This document shows, piece by piece, positions 28,516 through 38,213 of a DNA stretch of 64,000 nt (position 1 is its first letter; every line of letters starts with the position of its first letter). The notes below the pieces were generated by a model, which saw only the letters and a list, made by a program, of their open reading frames with translations, ran no database searches and was not told the origin of the DNA. The position numbers and the translations under genes were made by a program. Location of the stretch: positions 124,001-188,000 of the forward strand of contig NZ_JAKLLN010000002.1 of NCBI RefSeq assembly GCF_023150065.1, in the 5' to 3' direction. The DNA is from Zoogloea sp. GTDB taxonomy: Bacteria; Pseudomonadota; Gammaproteobacteria; Burkholderiales; Rhodocyclaceae.

Positions 28516-30798
28516 CTATACCGCAGCTTCCGCCAACTCTTCGAACACGAGCCGGACCCTGTCACTGTCGTCCAGGTCAATGGTGACGGTGCCACCACTG
28601 GACAGACGCCCGAACAACAACTCGTCCGCCAGCGCCGAGCGGATGGTGTCCTGGATCAGGCGAGCCATCGGCCGGGCCCCCATCAGCGGATCGAAGCCCT
28701 TCTTGCCCAGCCATTCCTTGAGCCGGTCGGTGAAGTGGGCTTCCACCTTCTTCTCGTGGAGTTGCGCCTCGAGCTGCATCAGGAACTTCTCGACCACCCG
28801 GGTGATGATGTCTTGGTCCAGCCCCTTGAAAGAGATGATGGCATCAAGGCGGTTGCGGAACTCCGGCGAGAACAGGCGCTTGATGTCAGACATCTCGTCA
28901 CCCTGCTCGCGCTTGGCCGAGAAGCCGATGATGGCCTTCTGCATGGCTTCGGCGCCGGCGTTGGTGGTCATGATGATGATCGTGTTGCGGAAGTCCGCCT
29001 GGCGTCCGTTGTTATCGGTCAGCGTGCCGTGGTCCATCACCTGGAGCAGGATGTTGTAGATGTCCGGGTGGGCTTTTTCGATCTCGTCCAGGAGAAGCAC
29101 GCAGTGGGGCTTCTTGGTGACCTGTTCGGTAAGCAGGCCGCCCTGATCGAAGCCGACATAGCCCGGCGGTGCGCCGATCAGCCGGGATACGGCGTGGCGC
29201 TCCATGTACTCGGACATGTCGAAACGCACCAGCTCGATACCCAGCGTGTAGGCGAGCTGCCGTGCCACCTCGGTCTTGCCCACGCCGGTGGGGCCGCTGA
29301 AGAGGAAGGAGCCAATGGGCTTGTGGGGATTGCCCAGGCCCGAGCGGGACATCTTGATGGCTTTGCCCAGTGCCTCGATGGCGGCGTCCTGGCCAAATAC
29401 GACGTTTCTCAGGTCGCGTTCCAGGGTCTTCAGGGCGGCCTTGTCGTCATTCGAGACGCTGCGCGGCGGGATGCGGGCGATCTTGGCGACGATCTCCTCG
29501 ATCTCCGTCTTGCCGATGAGCTTCTTCTGGCGGGACTTGGGCAGGATGCGCTGGGCGGCGCCAGCTTCGTCGATCACGTCGATGGCCTTGTCCGGCAGGT
29601 GGCGGTCATTGATGTAGCGGGCCGACAGCTCTGCCGCACTCGACAGGGCCGAGGCTGAATACTTGATGCCGTGGTGCTGTTCGAAGCGCGACTTGAGGCC
29701 CTTGAGGATCTCGACTGTCTCGGAAACCGACGGCTCCACCACATCCACCTTCTGGAAGCGGCGGGAGAGGGCGTGGTCCTTCTCGAAGATCTGGCGGAAC
29801 TCGGTGTAGGTGGTGGCCCCGATGCACTTCATCTGCCCTGAGGACAGGGCCGGTTTGAGCAGATTGGAGGCGTCCAGCGTGCCGCCCGACGCTGCACCAG
29901 CGCCGATCAGCGTGTGGATCTCGTCGATGAACAGGATGGCATTCGGGTGGTCGGCGAGCTGCTTCAGAACCGCCTTCAGGCGCTGCTCGAAGTCGCCCCG
30001 ATATTTGGTGCCGGCCAGCAGCGCACCCATGTCGAGGGCGTAGACCTGGGCGTCGGCGAGGATTTCGGGAACGCGGCCTTCGACAATGCGCCGGGCCAGT
30101 CCTTCAGCGATCGCAGTCTTTCCGACGCCTGCTTCACCGACCAGCAGGGGGTTGTTCTTGCGACGCCGGCAGAGGGTCTGGATGACGCGTTCGACCTCCT
30201 TCTCGCGACCGATGAGGGGATCGATCTTGCCGAGAAGTGCCTGCTGGTTGAGATTCTGGGTGTAGTTGTCGAGCGCGCCGCCGGCCTGGTTGCCTTCCTG
30301 CTCCTGCTCGCCCTGTTCGGATTCGCCGCTGGGGCGGGAGGCCGCCGGGTTTGCACCTTGCTGGGGCGTCTTGGTGATGCCGTGGGAGATGAAATTCACC
30401 ACATCCAGGCGGGAGATGTTCTGGCGTTGCAGGAAGTAAACCGCGTGGGAGTCCTTCTCTCCGAAGATGGCGACCAGCACGTTGGCGCCGGTGACCTCCT
30501 TCTTGCCGGAGGACTGGACGTGGAGGATGGCCCGCTGGATGACCCGTTGAAAACCCAGGGTAGGCTGGGTGTCGATATCTTCCGTGCCTTCAACCTTGGG
30601 CGTGTGCTCATTCACGAAGTTCGTGAGCTCCTTGCGCAGCTCGTCGGTCTTGGCTGCGCAGGCCCGCAGCACTTCGGCGGCGGAAGGGTTGTCGAGGAGC
30701 GCAAGCAGGAGGTGCTCCACGGTGATGAACTCATGGCGCTTCTGCCGTGCTTCGACAAAGGCCATGTGCAGACTGACTTCAAGCTCTTGCGCGATCAT
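28516..30798 (-). CDS. clpA: ATP-dependent Clp protease ATP-binding subunit ClpA
   Basis: 760 residues (E. coli 758). ClpA unfolds substrates and feeds them to ClpP; with ClpS it degrades N-degron proteins. Seen: N-terminal repeat domain (1-145), a Ser/Gln/Glu-rich linker (about 145-170), first AAA+ with GEAGVGKTA, second AAA+ with GPTGVGKTE, and the ClpP-docking loop around [15 protein letters not shown] lies ahead of the ATG at 30798. The start is one base from the end of clpS; both share one transcript. clpP is not adjacent. Confidence 0.98.
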   Translation of the reverse strand: MIAQELEVSLHMAFVEARQKRHEFITVEHLLLALLDNPSAAEVLRACAAKTDELRKELTNFVNEHTPKVEGTEDIDTQPTLGFQRVIQRAILHVQSSGKKEVTGANVLVAIFGEKDSHAVYFLQRQNISRLDVVNFISHGITKTPQQGANPAASRPSGESEQGEQEQEGNQAGGALDNYTQNLNQQALLGKIDPLIGREKEVERVIQTLCRRRKNNPLLVGEAGVGKTAIAEGLARRIVEGRVPEILADAQVYALDMGALLAGTKYRGDFEQRLKAVLKQLADHPNAILFIDEIHTLIGAGAASGGTLDASNLLKPALSSGQMKCIGATTYTEFRQIFEKDHALSRRFQKVDVVEPSVSETVEILKGLKSRFEQHHGIKYSASALSSAAELSARYINDRHLPDKAIDVIDEAGAAQRILPKSRQKKLIGKTEIEEIVAKIARIPPRSVSNDDKAALKTLERDLRNVVFGQDAAIEALGKAIKMSRSGLGNPHKPIGSFLFSGPTGVGKTEVARQLAYTLGIELVRFDMSEYMERHAVSRLIGAPPGYVGFDQGGLLTEQVTKKPHCVLLLDEIEKAHPDIYNILLQVMDHGTLTDNNGRQADFRNTIIIMTTNAGAEAMQKAIIGFSAKREQGDEMSDIKRLFSPEFRNRLDAIISFKGLDQDIITRVVEKFLMQLEAQLHEKKVEAHFTDRLKEWLGKKGFDPLMGARPMARLIQDTIRSALADELLFGRLSSGGTVTIDLDDSDRVRLVFEELAEAAV

Positions 30799-30799
30799 T

Positions 30800-31108
30800 T
30801 CAGTTTTCCTCCATGACGCATGCCAGGGGATGCTGGTACTGGCGTGCGTACGCGATGACCTGCTCGACTTTGGTGGCAGCGATGTCCCGTGGAAAGACCC
30901 CGCACACACCAACGCCCTCTCTGTGCACTTTGAGCATGATTCGCGTCGCTTGTTCGCGGTCCTTGCCAAAGTATTTCTCTATCACGGCCACCACGAAATC
31001 CATGGGGGTGAAATCGTCGTTAAGGAGCATGACCTTGAAAAGTGGTGGCGGTTTGACCCGTGTCACCGATGTTTCAAGTACAGACTCTTCCTGCTTTTTG
31101 ATGACCAT
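30800..31108 (-). CDS. clpS: ClpA adaptor protein ClpS
   Basis: 102 residues from the ATG at 31108 (105 from the ATG at 31117). Core motifs are complete: [14 protein letters not shown], the Met that shapes the N-degron pocket, the helix [18 protein letters not shown], and [17 protein letters not shown], ending VMEEN. ClpS delivers proteins with bulky N-terminal residues to ClpAP. I prefer 31108 because a -10-like TAGAAT (31116-31121, minus strand) covers the other start, and betaproteobacterial relatives have a short N-terminal tail. No ribosome binding site is visible for either, so the mRNA may be leaderless. Confidence 0.95.
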   Translation of the reverse strand: MVIKKQEESVLETSVTRVKPPPLFKVMLLNDDFTPMDFVVAVIEKYFGKDREQATRIMLKVHREGVGVCGVFPRDIAATKVEQVIAYARQYQHPLACVMEEN

Positions 31109-31499
31109 GCGACCCATTCTAAACAACCCCGATGATTGTGCAAGAGTGACTTGGCACACTTGGCGGGGCTTTCCAAAGCGGTGCACTTGCCCCCTCATGG
31201 TGCGTCGCAAGCGGGGCAAAAGCCGCGTTGAAATGTCGGGTTTTGTTGGAAAACACACAAAAACACGACATTTATCCGCTGCTTTCGTGTTGTGGTGCAA
31301 CATTTGTGCCGGATTACAAATGCGTTGACGACGCCAATCAAGTCACGTAAAAGCAGGGCTGTGTTCGTGCTGAGCCAGGGGCGACGGGGTTTGCGTTGCG
31401 TGTTCGAAGAAATGCCCTCGAAAGTCCTGCCCTTGCCTTGACCCGATCGCATGCCGGAAGTCCGGATCGTATTACTGAAATCAAGAAGGAATGAGCAAT
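31109..31499. other. Intergenic region between clpS and the cold-shock gene, with two inverted repeats
   Basis: About 390 bases between divergent genes. AAATGTCG (31231-31238) pairs with CGACATTT (31266-31273), and inner GTTTTGT/ACAAAAAC arms extend the dyad. A second dyad, CATTTGT (31301-31307)/ACAAATG (31316-31322), lies next to it. Neither ends in a T run, so they are not simple terminators; operators or a structured RNA are possible. No open reading frame here looks real. Confidence 0.55.
31325..31353 (+). promoter_or_regulatory. Putative promoter of the cold-shock gene
   Basis: TTGACG (31325-31330), 17 bases and TAAAAG (31348-31353). It predicts a leader of about 140 bases before the ATG at 31500, a length usual for cspA-type mRNAs whose leaders act as thermosensors. 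Confidence 0.5.
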
Positions 31500-31703
31500 A
31501 TGGCAACTGGTACTGTTAAGTGGTTCAACGACGCCAAGGGTTTCGGCTTCATCACGCCGGATGACGGCAGTGAAGACCTGTTCGCGCACTTCTCTGCGAT
31601 CAATATGAACGGGTTCAAGTCGCTGAAGGAGGGGGAGAAGGTTCAGTTCGAGGTCACCCAAGGTCCGAAGGGCAAGCAAGCGTCGAACATCCAGCGCGCT
31701 TGA
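31500..31703 (+). CDS. cspA: Cold-shock domain protein (CspA family)
   Basis: 67-residue single OB-fold protein. RNA-binding motifs are intact: RNP1 KGFGFIT and RNP2-like DLFAHFSAI. Family members bind single-stranded RNA/DNA and melt RNA structure in the cold or in stationary phase; which paralogue this is cannot be told from sequence. AAGGA lies 9 bases ahead of the ATG at 31500; an ATG at 31491 is too close to that site. A terminator follows. Confidence 0.96.
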   Translation: MATGTVKWFNDAKGFGFITPDDGSEDLFAHFSAINMNGFKSLKEGEKVQFEVTQGPKGKQASNIQRA

Positions 31704-31750
31704 TCCATTCCGATCCATCGGGGCTCGCTGCCCTGATGCAGTGATCCAGA

Positions 31751-31778
31751 CCGCCGGCCTGCGCAAGCTTGCCGGCGG
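31751..31778 (+). terminator. Intrinsic terminator of the cold-shock gene
   Basis: CCGCCGGC and GCCGGCGG form an 8-bp stem around a 12-base loop, followed by TTTTGTTTTT, 47 bases after the stop. Confidence 0.85.
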
Positions 31779-31898
31779 TTTTGTTTTTGTGCGTCTGGTT
31801 GTGCTTTGGATGCGTTTGCGGGTTTGGCGCGGATGCAATGCGTGGATTTTGCGGTGAAGGCTACGCCGTCGCGGTGGAGAGTGCCGGGGCAGAATGCA

Positions 31899-31924
31899 GA
31901 AAACCCGCCATTGGGCGGGTTTTC
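31899..31924 (-). terminator. Intrinsic terminator of rpmG
   Basis: GAAAACCCGCC and GGCGGGTTTTC form an 11-bp stem with a 4-base loop, located 35 bases beyond the rpmG stop. The 4-T tract inside the stem serves as the tail on the minus strand. Confidence 0.85.
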
Positions 31925-31959
31925 AGGTGCAACAAGCGGTAATCGCGTGCCGGAAGCAA

Positions 31960-32127
31960 TTACTTGAGTTTGACTTCCTTGTACGGCACGTGCTTGCGAG
32001 CAACGGGATCGTACTTGCTGAACTCAAGCTTGTTCGGGGTGGTGCGCTTGTTCTTGGAGGTGGTGTAAAAATGCCCGGTGCCAGCAGTGGACTCGAGCTT
32101 GATCTTTTCGCGGCCGCCTTTTGCCAT
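31960..32127 (-). CDS. rpmG: 50S ribosomal protein L33
   Basis: 55-residue protein reading [13 protein letters not shown] at the N terminus and PYKEVKLK at the end, the standard L33 length. It lacks the CxxC zinc motifs, so it is the zinc-independent form. It follows rpmB after 28 bases, the usual rpmBG arrangement, and ends in a strong terminator. Confidence 0.97.
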   Translation of the reverse strand: MAKGGREKIKLESTAGTGHFYTTSKNKRTTPNKLEFSKYDPVARKHVPYKEVKLK

Positions 32128-32155
32128 GTCGATTTATCTCCGGTGGTGAAAAGGC

Positions 32156-32392
32156 TCAGACTTTTTCGCCGCGAGCGCGAAGCTCGGCGACGATGGTGTC
32201 GATGCCCTTCTTGTCAATGGTGCGCAGGGCCGCATTGGATACGCGCAGGCGCACCCAGCGATTCTCGGCTTCGCTCCAGAACTTGCGATTCTGCAGGTTC
32301 GGCAGGAAGCGGCGCTTGGTTTTGTTGTTCGCGTGGGAAACGTTGTTACCCACCATCGGTGCTTTTCCGGTCACTTGGCAAACGCGAGCCAT
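32156..32392 (-). CDS. rpmB: 50S ribosomal protein L28
   Basis: 78 residues, the exact family length. Seen: [20 protein letters not shown] and the basic [17 protein letters not shown] segment. GGAG precedes the ATG at 32392. First gene of the rpmB-rpmG unit; about 120 bases separate it from radC upstream. Confidence 0.98.
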   Translation of the reverse strand: MARVCQVTGKAPMVGNNVSHANNKTKRRFLPNLQNRKFWSEAENRWVRLRVSNAALRTIDKKGIDTIVAELRARGEKV

Positions 32393-32511
32393 TTGTTGCT
32401 CCAAACTGGTTTTGATTCGATAAGACTCTCGATTATAAGCGACGAAGTTCACTCGAATCAATACTTTGGTGCGTTTCAAATCGTGAATATGTACCTTGCT
32501 GCCTTCGAAAC

Positions 32512-33189
32512 CTAGAGCAGGCCCCGTTCGGCAAAGGAGACGGGAGGTGCATTGCCGGCAACGATGAAGTGATCGAGAACCCTGACATCGATCAGGGCCA
32601 GCGCCTGGATGAGGCTTTTGGTGAGGGATTGATCGGCTGTGCTCGGTTCGCCGACCCCCGAAGGGTGGTTGTGGGCCAGGATGACGGCTGCGGCATTACG
32701 CTCCAGAACCAGCTTGACCACTTCCCGGGGATAGACAGAGGTCTGGGTAAGCGTGCCGCGAAACAGTTCCACGTTACCCATGACCCGGTTCTGGGCGTCG
32801 AGGAGCAGGATCATGAAGACTTCGTGGGGGAGCTGGGCCAGCTTGAGGCGCAGCCAGTCGCGTACGGCACGAGGTGAGTCGAGTACGTCACGGCGGGCCA
32901 TCTCCTCGACGAGGGCACGCCGGGCCAGTTCGAGCACAGCCTGGAGCTGGGCGTACTTGGCGGGGCCCATGCCCGGAATCGCCGAGAAGGCTGTTGCCGT
33001 TGCCGTGCACAGGGCGGACAGTCCGCCGAAATGGGCAAGGAGGTCGCGGGCGAGATCGACCGCGCTCTTGCCGCGGATGCCGACCCGAAGGAACAGGGCC
33101 AGGAGTTCCGCGTCCGACAGGGCACTGGCGCCCAGGCTGAGGAGGCGCTCCCGCGGGCGTTCGTCGGCAGGCCAGTCGGTGATTGCCAT
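32512..33189 (-). CDS. radC: RadC/JAB-domain protein
   Basis: 225 residues: a short helix-hairpin-helix region (about 40-90, with [15 protein letters not shown]) and a JAB/MPN metalloprotease-like domain (about 105-225) with the metal motif [15 protein letters not shown]. The historical DNA-repair role of RadC is doubtful, and its true activity is unknown. The ATG at 33189 is 47 bases from coaBC, which is divergent. Confidence 0.95.
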   Translation of the reverse strand: MAITDWPADERPRERLLSLGASALSDAELLALFLRVGIRGKSAVDLARDLLAHFGGLSALCTATATAFSAIPGMGPAKYAQLQAVLELARRALVEEMARRDVLDSPRAVRDWLRLKLAQLPHEVFMILLLDAQNRVMGNVELFRGTLTQTSVYPREVVKLVLERNAAAVILAHNHPSGVGEPSTADQSLTKSLIQALALIDVRVLDHFIVAGNAPPVSFAERGLL

Positions 33190-33236
33190 GGCGTGTACAA
33201 TTCCAGCTTCTGAAGGACTCGGATAATACCATTGGC

Positions 33237-34427
33237 ATGAGCGAGCTCAAGGGCAGGAAACTGGTGTTGGGTGTCACAGGCGGCGTGGCGGCCTACAAGG
33301 CGGCGGAGCTGGTGCGGCTGCTCGGCAAGGCTGGGGCGGACGTCCACGTGGTGTTGACGGAAGGCGGTGCGCGCTTCGTGACGGCAGTCACTTTCCAGGC
33401 GCTTTCCGGCAACCGGGTGTGGACCGATCTGTGGGATCCGCGCATGGACAACAATATGGCCCACATCGATCTCACCCGTGATGCGGACGCGATCCTGATT
33501 GCGCCGGCTACAGCCGATGTGATGGCCAAGCTCACTCATGGCTTGGCCGATGATCTGCTGACCACATTGTGCCTGGCCCGGGACTGTCCTCTGTTGGTCG
33601 CGCCGGCCATGAACCGCCAGATGTGGGAGCACCCCGCCACCAAGCGCAATGCTGCGCAGTTGATCGCCGATGGGGTCACGTTGTTCGGGCCGGCGGCGGG
33701 CGAACAGGCCTGCGGAGAGGTCGGGCTGGGGCGCATGCTGGAGCCGGAGGCGCTGTGCGAGGCGCTTATCGGCTTCTTTCAGCCCCGCGTGCTTGCCGGG
33801 CGGCGGGTAGTGATGACGGCCGGGCCGACCTTCGAGGCGATTGACCCCGTGCGCGGTATCACCAACTCCAGCTCCGGCAAGATGGCTTACGGCCTGGCGC
33901 GGGCGTGCGTCCAGGCAGGGGCCGAGGTGGTTCTGGTCAGTGGCCCTGTTTCCCTGCCGATGCCTGCGGGCGCCCGCCGGGTGAGCGTGCGCAGTGCGCT
34001 GGAAATGCGTGAGGCCGTGTTTGCCGCCCTGCCGGGAGCCGATGTCTTCATCGGCGTGGCCGCGGTGGCGGACTATCGGCCGGCCGCGTCGGCGGAGCAC
34101 AAGATCAAGAAGTCGGGTGCCGAACTGTCCATCACCCTGACGCCCAACCCGGACATCCTCGCGGATGTGGCGGGTTTGCCAAACCCGCCATTCTGTGTGG
34201 GCTTTGCTGCCGAGAGTCGCAACCTGGACGAATACGCGGAAGGCAAGCGCAAGGCCAAGAAGCTGCCCCTGATCGTCGGCAACCTGGTGCAGGACGGGCT
34301 GGGTGGTGACGACAACCTGGTGGTGCTGTATGACGATGCCGGCCGTCACCCCCTGCCGAAGGCTGCCAAGCCCGAGCTTGCCCGGGCCATCGTGGCCCAT
34401 CTGGCGGGCCTGTTGCCCAAAGTCTGA
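33237..34427 (+). CDS. coaBC: Bifunctional phosphopantothenoylcysteine decarboxylase / phosphopantothenate-cysteine ligase
   Basis: 396 residues. The CoaC flavoprotein half (1-190) has [11 protein letters not shown], the catalytic His in [20 protein letters not shown] and PAMNRQMW. The CoaB half (about 195-396) has [23 protein letters not shown]-type nucleotide-binding sequence and the KIKKSG loop. It catalyses two consecutive steps of coenzyme A synthesis. The ATG at 33237 lacks a ribosome binding site and lies 7 bases after a TAATAC/GATAAT -10-like sequence, so the transcript may be nearly leaderless. dut and a NUDIX gene follow in the same direction. Confidence 0.96.
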   Translation: MSELKGRKLVLGVTGGVAAYKAAELVRLLGKAGADVHVVLTEGGARFVTAVTFQALSGNRVWTDLWDPRMDNNMAHIDLTRDADAILIAPATADVMAKLTHGLADDLLTTLCLARDCPLLVAPAMNRQMWEHPATKRNAAQLIADGVTLFGPAAGEQACGEVGLGRMLEPEALCEALIGFFQPRVLAGRRVVMTAGPTFEAIDPVRGITNSSSGKMAYGLARACVQAGAEVVLVSGPVSLPMPAGARRVSVRSALEMREAVFAALPGADVFIGVAAVADYRPAASAEHKIKKSGAELSITLTPNPDILADVAGLPNPPFCVGFAAESRNLDEYAEGKRKAKKLPLIVGNLVQDGLGGDDNLVVLYDDAGRHPLPKAAKPELARAIVAHLAGLLPKV

Positions 34428-34453
34428 ACCTAGCCCTGAACGATTGGATTGCC

Positions 34454-34903
34454 ATGCATCGGATTGACATCAAGATTCTCGACGAGCGCCTGCAGAGCCA
34501 GCCGCCCGCGTATGCAACCGGCGGTTCGGCCGGCCTCGACCTGCGCGCCTGCATCGACGCGCCGATCAACCTTGCTCCCGGGCAGACGACGTTGGTGCCG
34601 ACGGGCCTGGCGATCCACCTGGCCGATCCGGGCCTGGCCGCGATGATCCTTCCCCGCTCGGGGCTGGGGCACAAGCACGGGATCGTGCTGGGCAATCTGG
34701 TCGGCCTGATCGATTCGGACTACCAGGGCCAGATCTTCGTATCGGTCTGGAATCGTGGGCATGAGCACTTCACGGTGCAGCCGATGGAGCGTATTGCCCA
34801 ACTGGTGGTGGTGCCGGTGCTGCAGGTGGCCTTCAATGTGGTGGATGATTTTGACGCCAGCGAGCGGGGTGCCGGCGGGTTTGGCAGCACCGGCAAGCAT
34901 TGA
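34454..34903 (+). CDS. dut: Deoxyuridine 5'-triphosphate nucleotidohydrolase
   Basis: 149 residues with the five dUTPase motifs, including [32 protein letters not shown] and the C-terminal [10 protein letters not shown] that closes over the active site. It hydrolyses dUTP to dUMP and pyrophosphate, preventing uracil incorporation. It follows coaBC by 26 bases (dfp-dut order as in enterobacteria), and its stop overlaps the next start (TGATG). Confidence 0.98.
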   Translation: MHRIDIKILDERLQSQPPAYATGGSAGLDLRACIDAPINLAPGQTTLVPTGLAIHLADPGLAAMILPRSGLGHKHGIVLGNLVGLIDSDYQGQIFVSVWNRGHEHFTVQPMERIAQLVVVPVLQVAFNVVDDFDASERGAGGFGSTGKH

Positions 34904-35331
34904 TGCGGCATCCGGGCATCCCCACTGGCGTCCACGTCCTGCTTGAGTGGGACGGGCGGGTGCTGTTGATGCGCAGGGCCGGGACGGGGTTCTTCGACGG
35001 TCTGTACAGCCTGCCGGGCGGCCACGTGGAGGAGGGGGAGTCGGTGGTGGCAACGGCTGTTCGCGAGATGGCCGAGGAGGTTGGGGTCGTGCTCGCGGCG
35101 GACAGTGTGGATGTGCTGGGCGTGGTGCATCGTCGCTCGGATACGAACCGGATCGATTTTTTCGTCCGGGCCCGATCCTGGTGCGGTGAGCCGCATATTG
35201 CCGAGCCTGACAAGTGTGATGCGCTGGATTGGTTTCCCCTGGACAACTTGCCCGAAGCTGTGGTGCCCTACATCCGCGAGGCGCTTGCGGAGGGGCCGGG
35301 CCCGTGGATACGGGAGTCCGGCTGGCGCTGA
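34903..35331 (+). CDS. NUDIX hydrolase
   Basis: 142 residues with a complete Nudix box (GGHVEEGES through REMAEEVGV, about 41-63), so a nucleoside-diphosphate-linked substrate is hydrolysed; which one is not evident. The surrounding sequence (FDGLYSLPGG, RSDTNRIDFFVRA, LDWFPLDNLPE) resembles MutT-like dNTP/NTP pyrophosphatases. The ATG at 34903 overlaps the dut stop, suggesting joint expression in nucleotide-pool sanitation. Ends at a bidirectional terminator. Confidence 0.92.
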   Translation: MRHPGIPTGVHVLLEWDGRVLLMRRAGTGFFDGLYSLPGGHVEEGESVVATAVREMAEEVGVVLAADSVDVLGVVHRRSDTNRIDFFVRARSWCGEPHIAEPDKCDALDWFPLDNLPEAVVPYIREALAEGPGPWIRESGWR

Positions 35332-35340
35332 AATGAAAAA

Positions 35341-35362
35341 CCCCGGTCTGTCAGAACCGGGG
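35341..35362. terminator. Bidirectional terminator between NUDIX gene and hydroxybutyrate-oligomer hydrolase
   Basis: CCCCGGT (35341-35347) and ACCGGGG (35356-35362) flanked by AAAAA and TTTTTTT give a strong intrinsic terminator in both directions, between convergent genes. Confidence 0.93.
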
Positions 35363-35384
35363 TTTTTTTCGTTCAGGAGACGCC

Positions 35385-38066
35385 TTACTCGGGAACGTTC
35401 ACCGTGCCGCCTGTGTAGCTGATGGTGTCCGCTGCTGCCGGGTTGCCGGCAATCGGCGGCAGGTTGCTGGCCGTGAGGGCCGGCGCCGAGCCTGCCGTGC
35501 CGCCGCGCGGTGTGGTCCGGATCACCTGGGAGTTAGGCAGTGCGGTGCCATTCTTCAGGTGGGCATACATGATGTCCAGGCCCCGGTTGAAGTACACATG
35601 CAGGGGTACAAGGTTGCTGTCGTAGCCGGGGAGCAGGCCGTTGTCGATGAAGGCGTCGAAGTGCTGGGCGTTGGTGACCTCGTAGTAGCGCAGCTTGCTG
35701 CTCGCGCCATCGATCTTCCGGTTTGCGCCGTAGTAGGCCCGGGACGCGTGATTGACGGGAATCAGGGTGTCTGAACGGCCGGACACGATGACCGTCGGCT
35801 TGCCATTGAGCGCCCCGCTGGCTTGTACCTCGGCAATGCCCTGGCGTACGCGCTCGGATTGGGCAAGGAGGGTGCCGGTCAGCTTGCTGCCGGTCACGGT
35901 GTCGGTGCCGGTGACCAGCGAGCGGGCGCACAGGGCCCCGTCAAGCGCGCCGTCAGCGAGCCCGGTGGAGGGCGATACGGCAAGGACGTCCCGTTTGGCG
36001 CCGCCGCTGGCATCGTTGTAGACCAGGTTGATGCCGCTGGTGGGTGGGACGCCATTGCCGCTCGCAAAAATGCCGGCCTGAACCAGGGCGCTGGTGGCGG
36101 TGACGTTGCCCAGAGTGGCACCTGCCGTGGCCACGGTGCTGCCGAAGCTGAAGCCGCAGACGTTGTCGGCCACGCTGAAACGCCCGAGGGTGTTCAGGTA
36201 GGTGACGACGATGGAGGGGGTGGCGAGGGCGTGGTGGGAGGCGTGGTACAGGTCGTGCTCGCTGCTCCAGCCGTAGCTGCGCAGCTTCTGGAGAGCCTCG
36301 TCGGCCTGGGCCTGAAGCGTAGTGCCGGCCAGGAGGCCCTTGGCCTTGAGCGCCGTGCAGCGATTGCTGGCATAGCCGGCGATGAAGGCGGCACCCGGTG
36401 AGCCGGTGGCTGCGGTCGAGAGCGCTGCGCAGGGCTGATAGAGGTTGGCGTAGGTGAAGTAGTCGATCAGCGGCTTACCGATGGTGCTGACGGTGGCGGT
36501 GCCCTGCTTGATGCCGATGCCACTCACGTCTTTGGGCTGGATCTGGGGTTCGCTGACGGCGACGCCATCGATCAGGCCCAGGCTGTCCTGTTCGGCGGCG
36601 AGGAGCGCGGCGCCCGCGCCGTTGGAGGCGGATGAGGCGATCACCAGGGTGTTGGCCGGGCGGATGGCCCGCGGCTTCTTGCCGCTGGCGTCGGCCGTGC
36701 CGAATTTTTCGTTGAGTACGTAGAAAGCGAAACCCACCGCGTCGAGGGTGTTGCGCCCCCAGTCCTTCTCGGGGTTCTGGCGGGAGTGGGCGTGCTTGTA
36801 GGCGATCCGGTTGGGGAAAGCCGTATTGAAGGCGTCGAGCTGGCTCTTGCTCAGGTCGGCCGCGAAATGGGCCCGTTTGCCGGCGGCGCTGGCGCTGGAG
36901 ACAGTGCCGTCAATCAGGTTGACGGTGTCCTTGGCAAGGTCGTGCATGCCGTTGCCGCTGCCCTTGTCGGTGTAGGCCACGGCGCAGCCATGCTTGAGGC
37001 CCCATTCGCCGGCGGTACCGATGGCGCCATATATGCCCCGCGAGCCGGATGAGGTGGCGGTGACGATGCAGGGTTGAGCGGCGTTGAAGCTGGCAGGAAT
37101 CTGCACCATGACGGTGACCAGACGTGTTCCGCTTTCGTCACCGGAGAAGGCAATGGCCTCGGTGCCGGCGATCTTGCCTTCGCCCAGGGTGTCACCGCCC
37201 TGGGTGTCGATGTTGGGGCCGTAGAGGGTGCCGTAGCCGCCACTGGGCTTGTTGGCGTCCACCAGGGCGCGGTAGTTGTTGTAGATGGCGTTGCGGCGCA
37301 GCTCGGCGACGGTGGGGGCGGCAGCGTTGGTATAGGCGGGGGCGGTGGCGCTGCCGAGCCCGGTCTTGCCGAGCCCGGCGGTGAGGAGGTCGTCGCTGCT
37401 GCCGTCGTAATCCTGGATGCGGTAGGAGTCGGCGCGGATGCGCTCGGGGCGGCGATTGTAGGCAATGAAACCGGTGCCGGATGGGCGCAGGTCCACGAGG
37501 GTCAGCAGGCGGTCGGTTTCGTCGCCGTCCGTGCTGGCGGTGCCGGGCTGGAATTTCGCGTGGCGCAGGGAGGCCGGGCGCTTGCCGAGCTCGGCTTCGA
37601 GGGCGTCGAGCAGTTTGGCGTCGGCACTGGCCACGCTGGCAGCCCCGACCTGGCTGAACGTGCCCGTCGCAAAGGCGGAGCGCAAGGCGGCATCGGAGCT
37701 GAGCCCCAGTGCCAACTGGGCAATGCTGTTGGTTGCGTTGTTGATGTTGGCGGATTTGCCGGCATCGTCTTCGGTGATCAGGGCATGCCATACGCCCTGG
37801 CTGCCGGTGATCTGGAGCATCAGCGGGTAAGTCAGTCCGATGGTCTGAACCGTGTAGTTGCCGTTGCTGTCGGTGGTGGCGCTGCGGGTCTGGCCCGTCT
37901 TGTCCTTGATGGTGACCGTGCCGTTGGCGATGGCCAGGCCTTCAGCGGCGATGCCACTCAGCTGTATGCCTTTATCGCTGCCGTTGCCGCTTCCTCCACA
38001 AGCGCTCAGGAGCAGCGCTCCGCTGACCGCCAGCACCACAGCCTTCAATCGAAACCGGTATTCCAT
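35385..38066 (-). CDS. D-(-)-3-hydroxybutyrate oligomer hydrolase, lipoprotein
   Basis: 893 residues. An N-terminal lipoprotein signal (hydrophobic 9-20, lipobox LLSAC with Cys23) predicts membrane anchoring after export. A short repeat-type region (about 32-90, GLAIANGTVTIKDKTGQTRS) resembling carboxypeptidase-regulatory-like folds precedes the large 3HB-oligomer hydrolase domain. The probable nucleophile is in SASNG (479-483); other family segments include AYKHAHSRQNPEKDWG and VSGRSDTLIPVNHASRAYYG. The family cleaves soluble oligomers from polyhydroxybutyrate breakdown to monomer. AGGAGGAG lies ahead of the ATG. Located 148 bases after aceK; hydroxybutyrate feeds acetyl-CoA and so the glyoxylate shunt. 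Confidence 0.9.
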   Translation of the reverse strand: MEYRFRLKAVVLAVSGALLLSACGGSGNGSDKGIQLSGIAAEGLAIANGTVTIKDKTGQTRSATTDSNGNYTVQTIGLTYPLMLQITGSQGVWHALITEDDAGKSANINNATNSIAQLALGLSSDAALRSAFATGTFSQVGAASVASADAKLLDALEAELGKRPASLRHAKFQPGTASTDGDETDRLLTLVDLRPSGTGFIAYNRRPERIRADSYRIQDYDGSSDDLLTAGLGKTGLGSATAPAYTNAAAPTVAELRRNAIYNNYRALVDANKPSGGYGTLYGPNIDTQGGDTLGEGKIAGTEAIAFSGDESGTRLVTVMVQIPASFNAAQPCIVTATSSGSRGIYGAIGTAGEWGLKHGCAVAYTDKGSGNGMHDLAKDTVNLIDGTVSSASAAGKRAHFAADLSKSQLDAFNTAFPNRIAYKHAHSRQNPEKDWGRNTLDAVGFAFYVLNEKFGTADASGKKPRAIRPANTLVIASSASNGAGAALLAAEQDSLGLIDGVAVSEPQIQPKDVSGIGIKQGTATVSTIGKPLIDYFTYANLYQPCAALSTAATGSPGAAFIAGYASNRCTALKAKGLLAGTTLQAQADEALQKLRSYGWSSEHDLYHASHHALATPSIVVTYLNTLGRFSVADNVCGFSFGSTVATAGATLGNVTATSALVQAGIFASGNGVPPTSGINLVYNDASGGAKRDVLAVSPSTGLADGALDGALCARSLVTGTDTVTGSKLTGTLLAQSERVRQGIAEVQASGALNGKPTVIVSGRSDTLIPVNHASRAYYGANRKIDGASSKLRYYEVTNAQHFDAFIDNGLLPGYDSNLVPLHVYFNRGLDIMYAHLKNGTALPNSQVIRTTPRGGTAGSAPALTASNLPPIAGNPAAADTISYTGGTVNVPE

Positions 38067-38213
38067 GTGTCTCCTCCTTTATTGGTTATGGAAGTCATCA
38101 TCACGTGACGGCTTCATAGCCATGGTGGTGCCTGGCGGCGGACTTCGACACTGGGGTTTACCTGAACTTCATGCAAAAAGCGCTGGCCGCATCGGAGCGC
38201 AGGGCGCGGTGAA

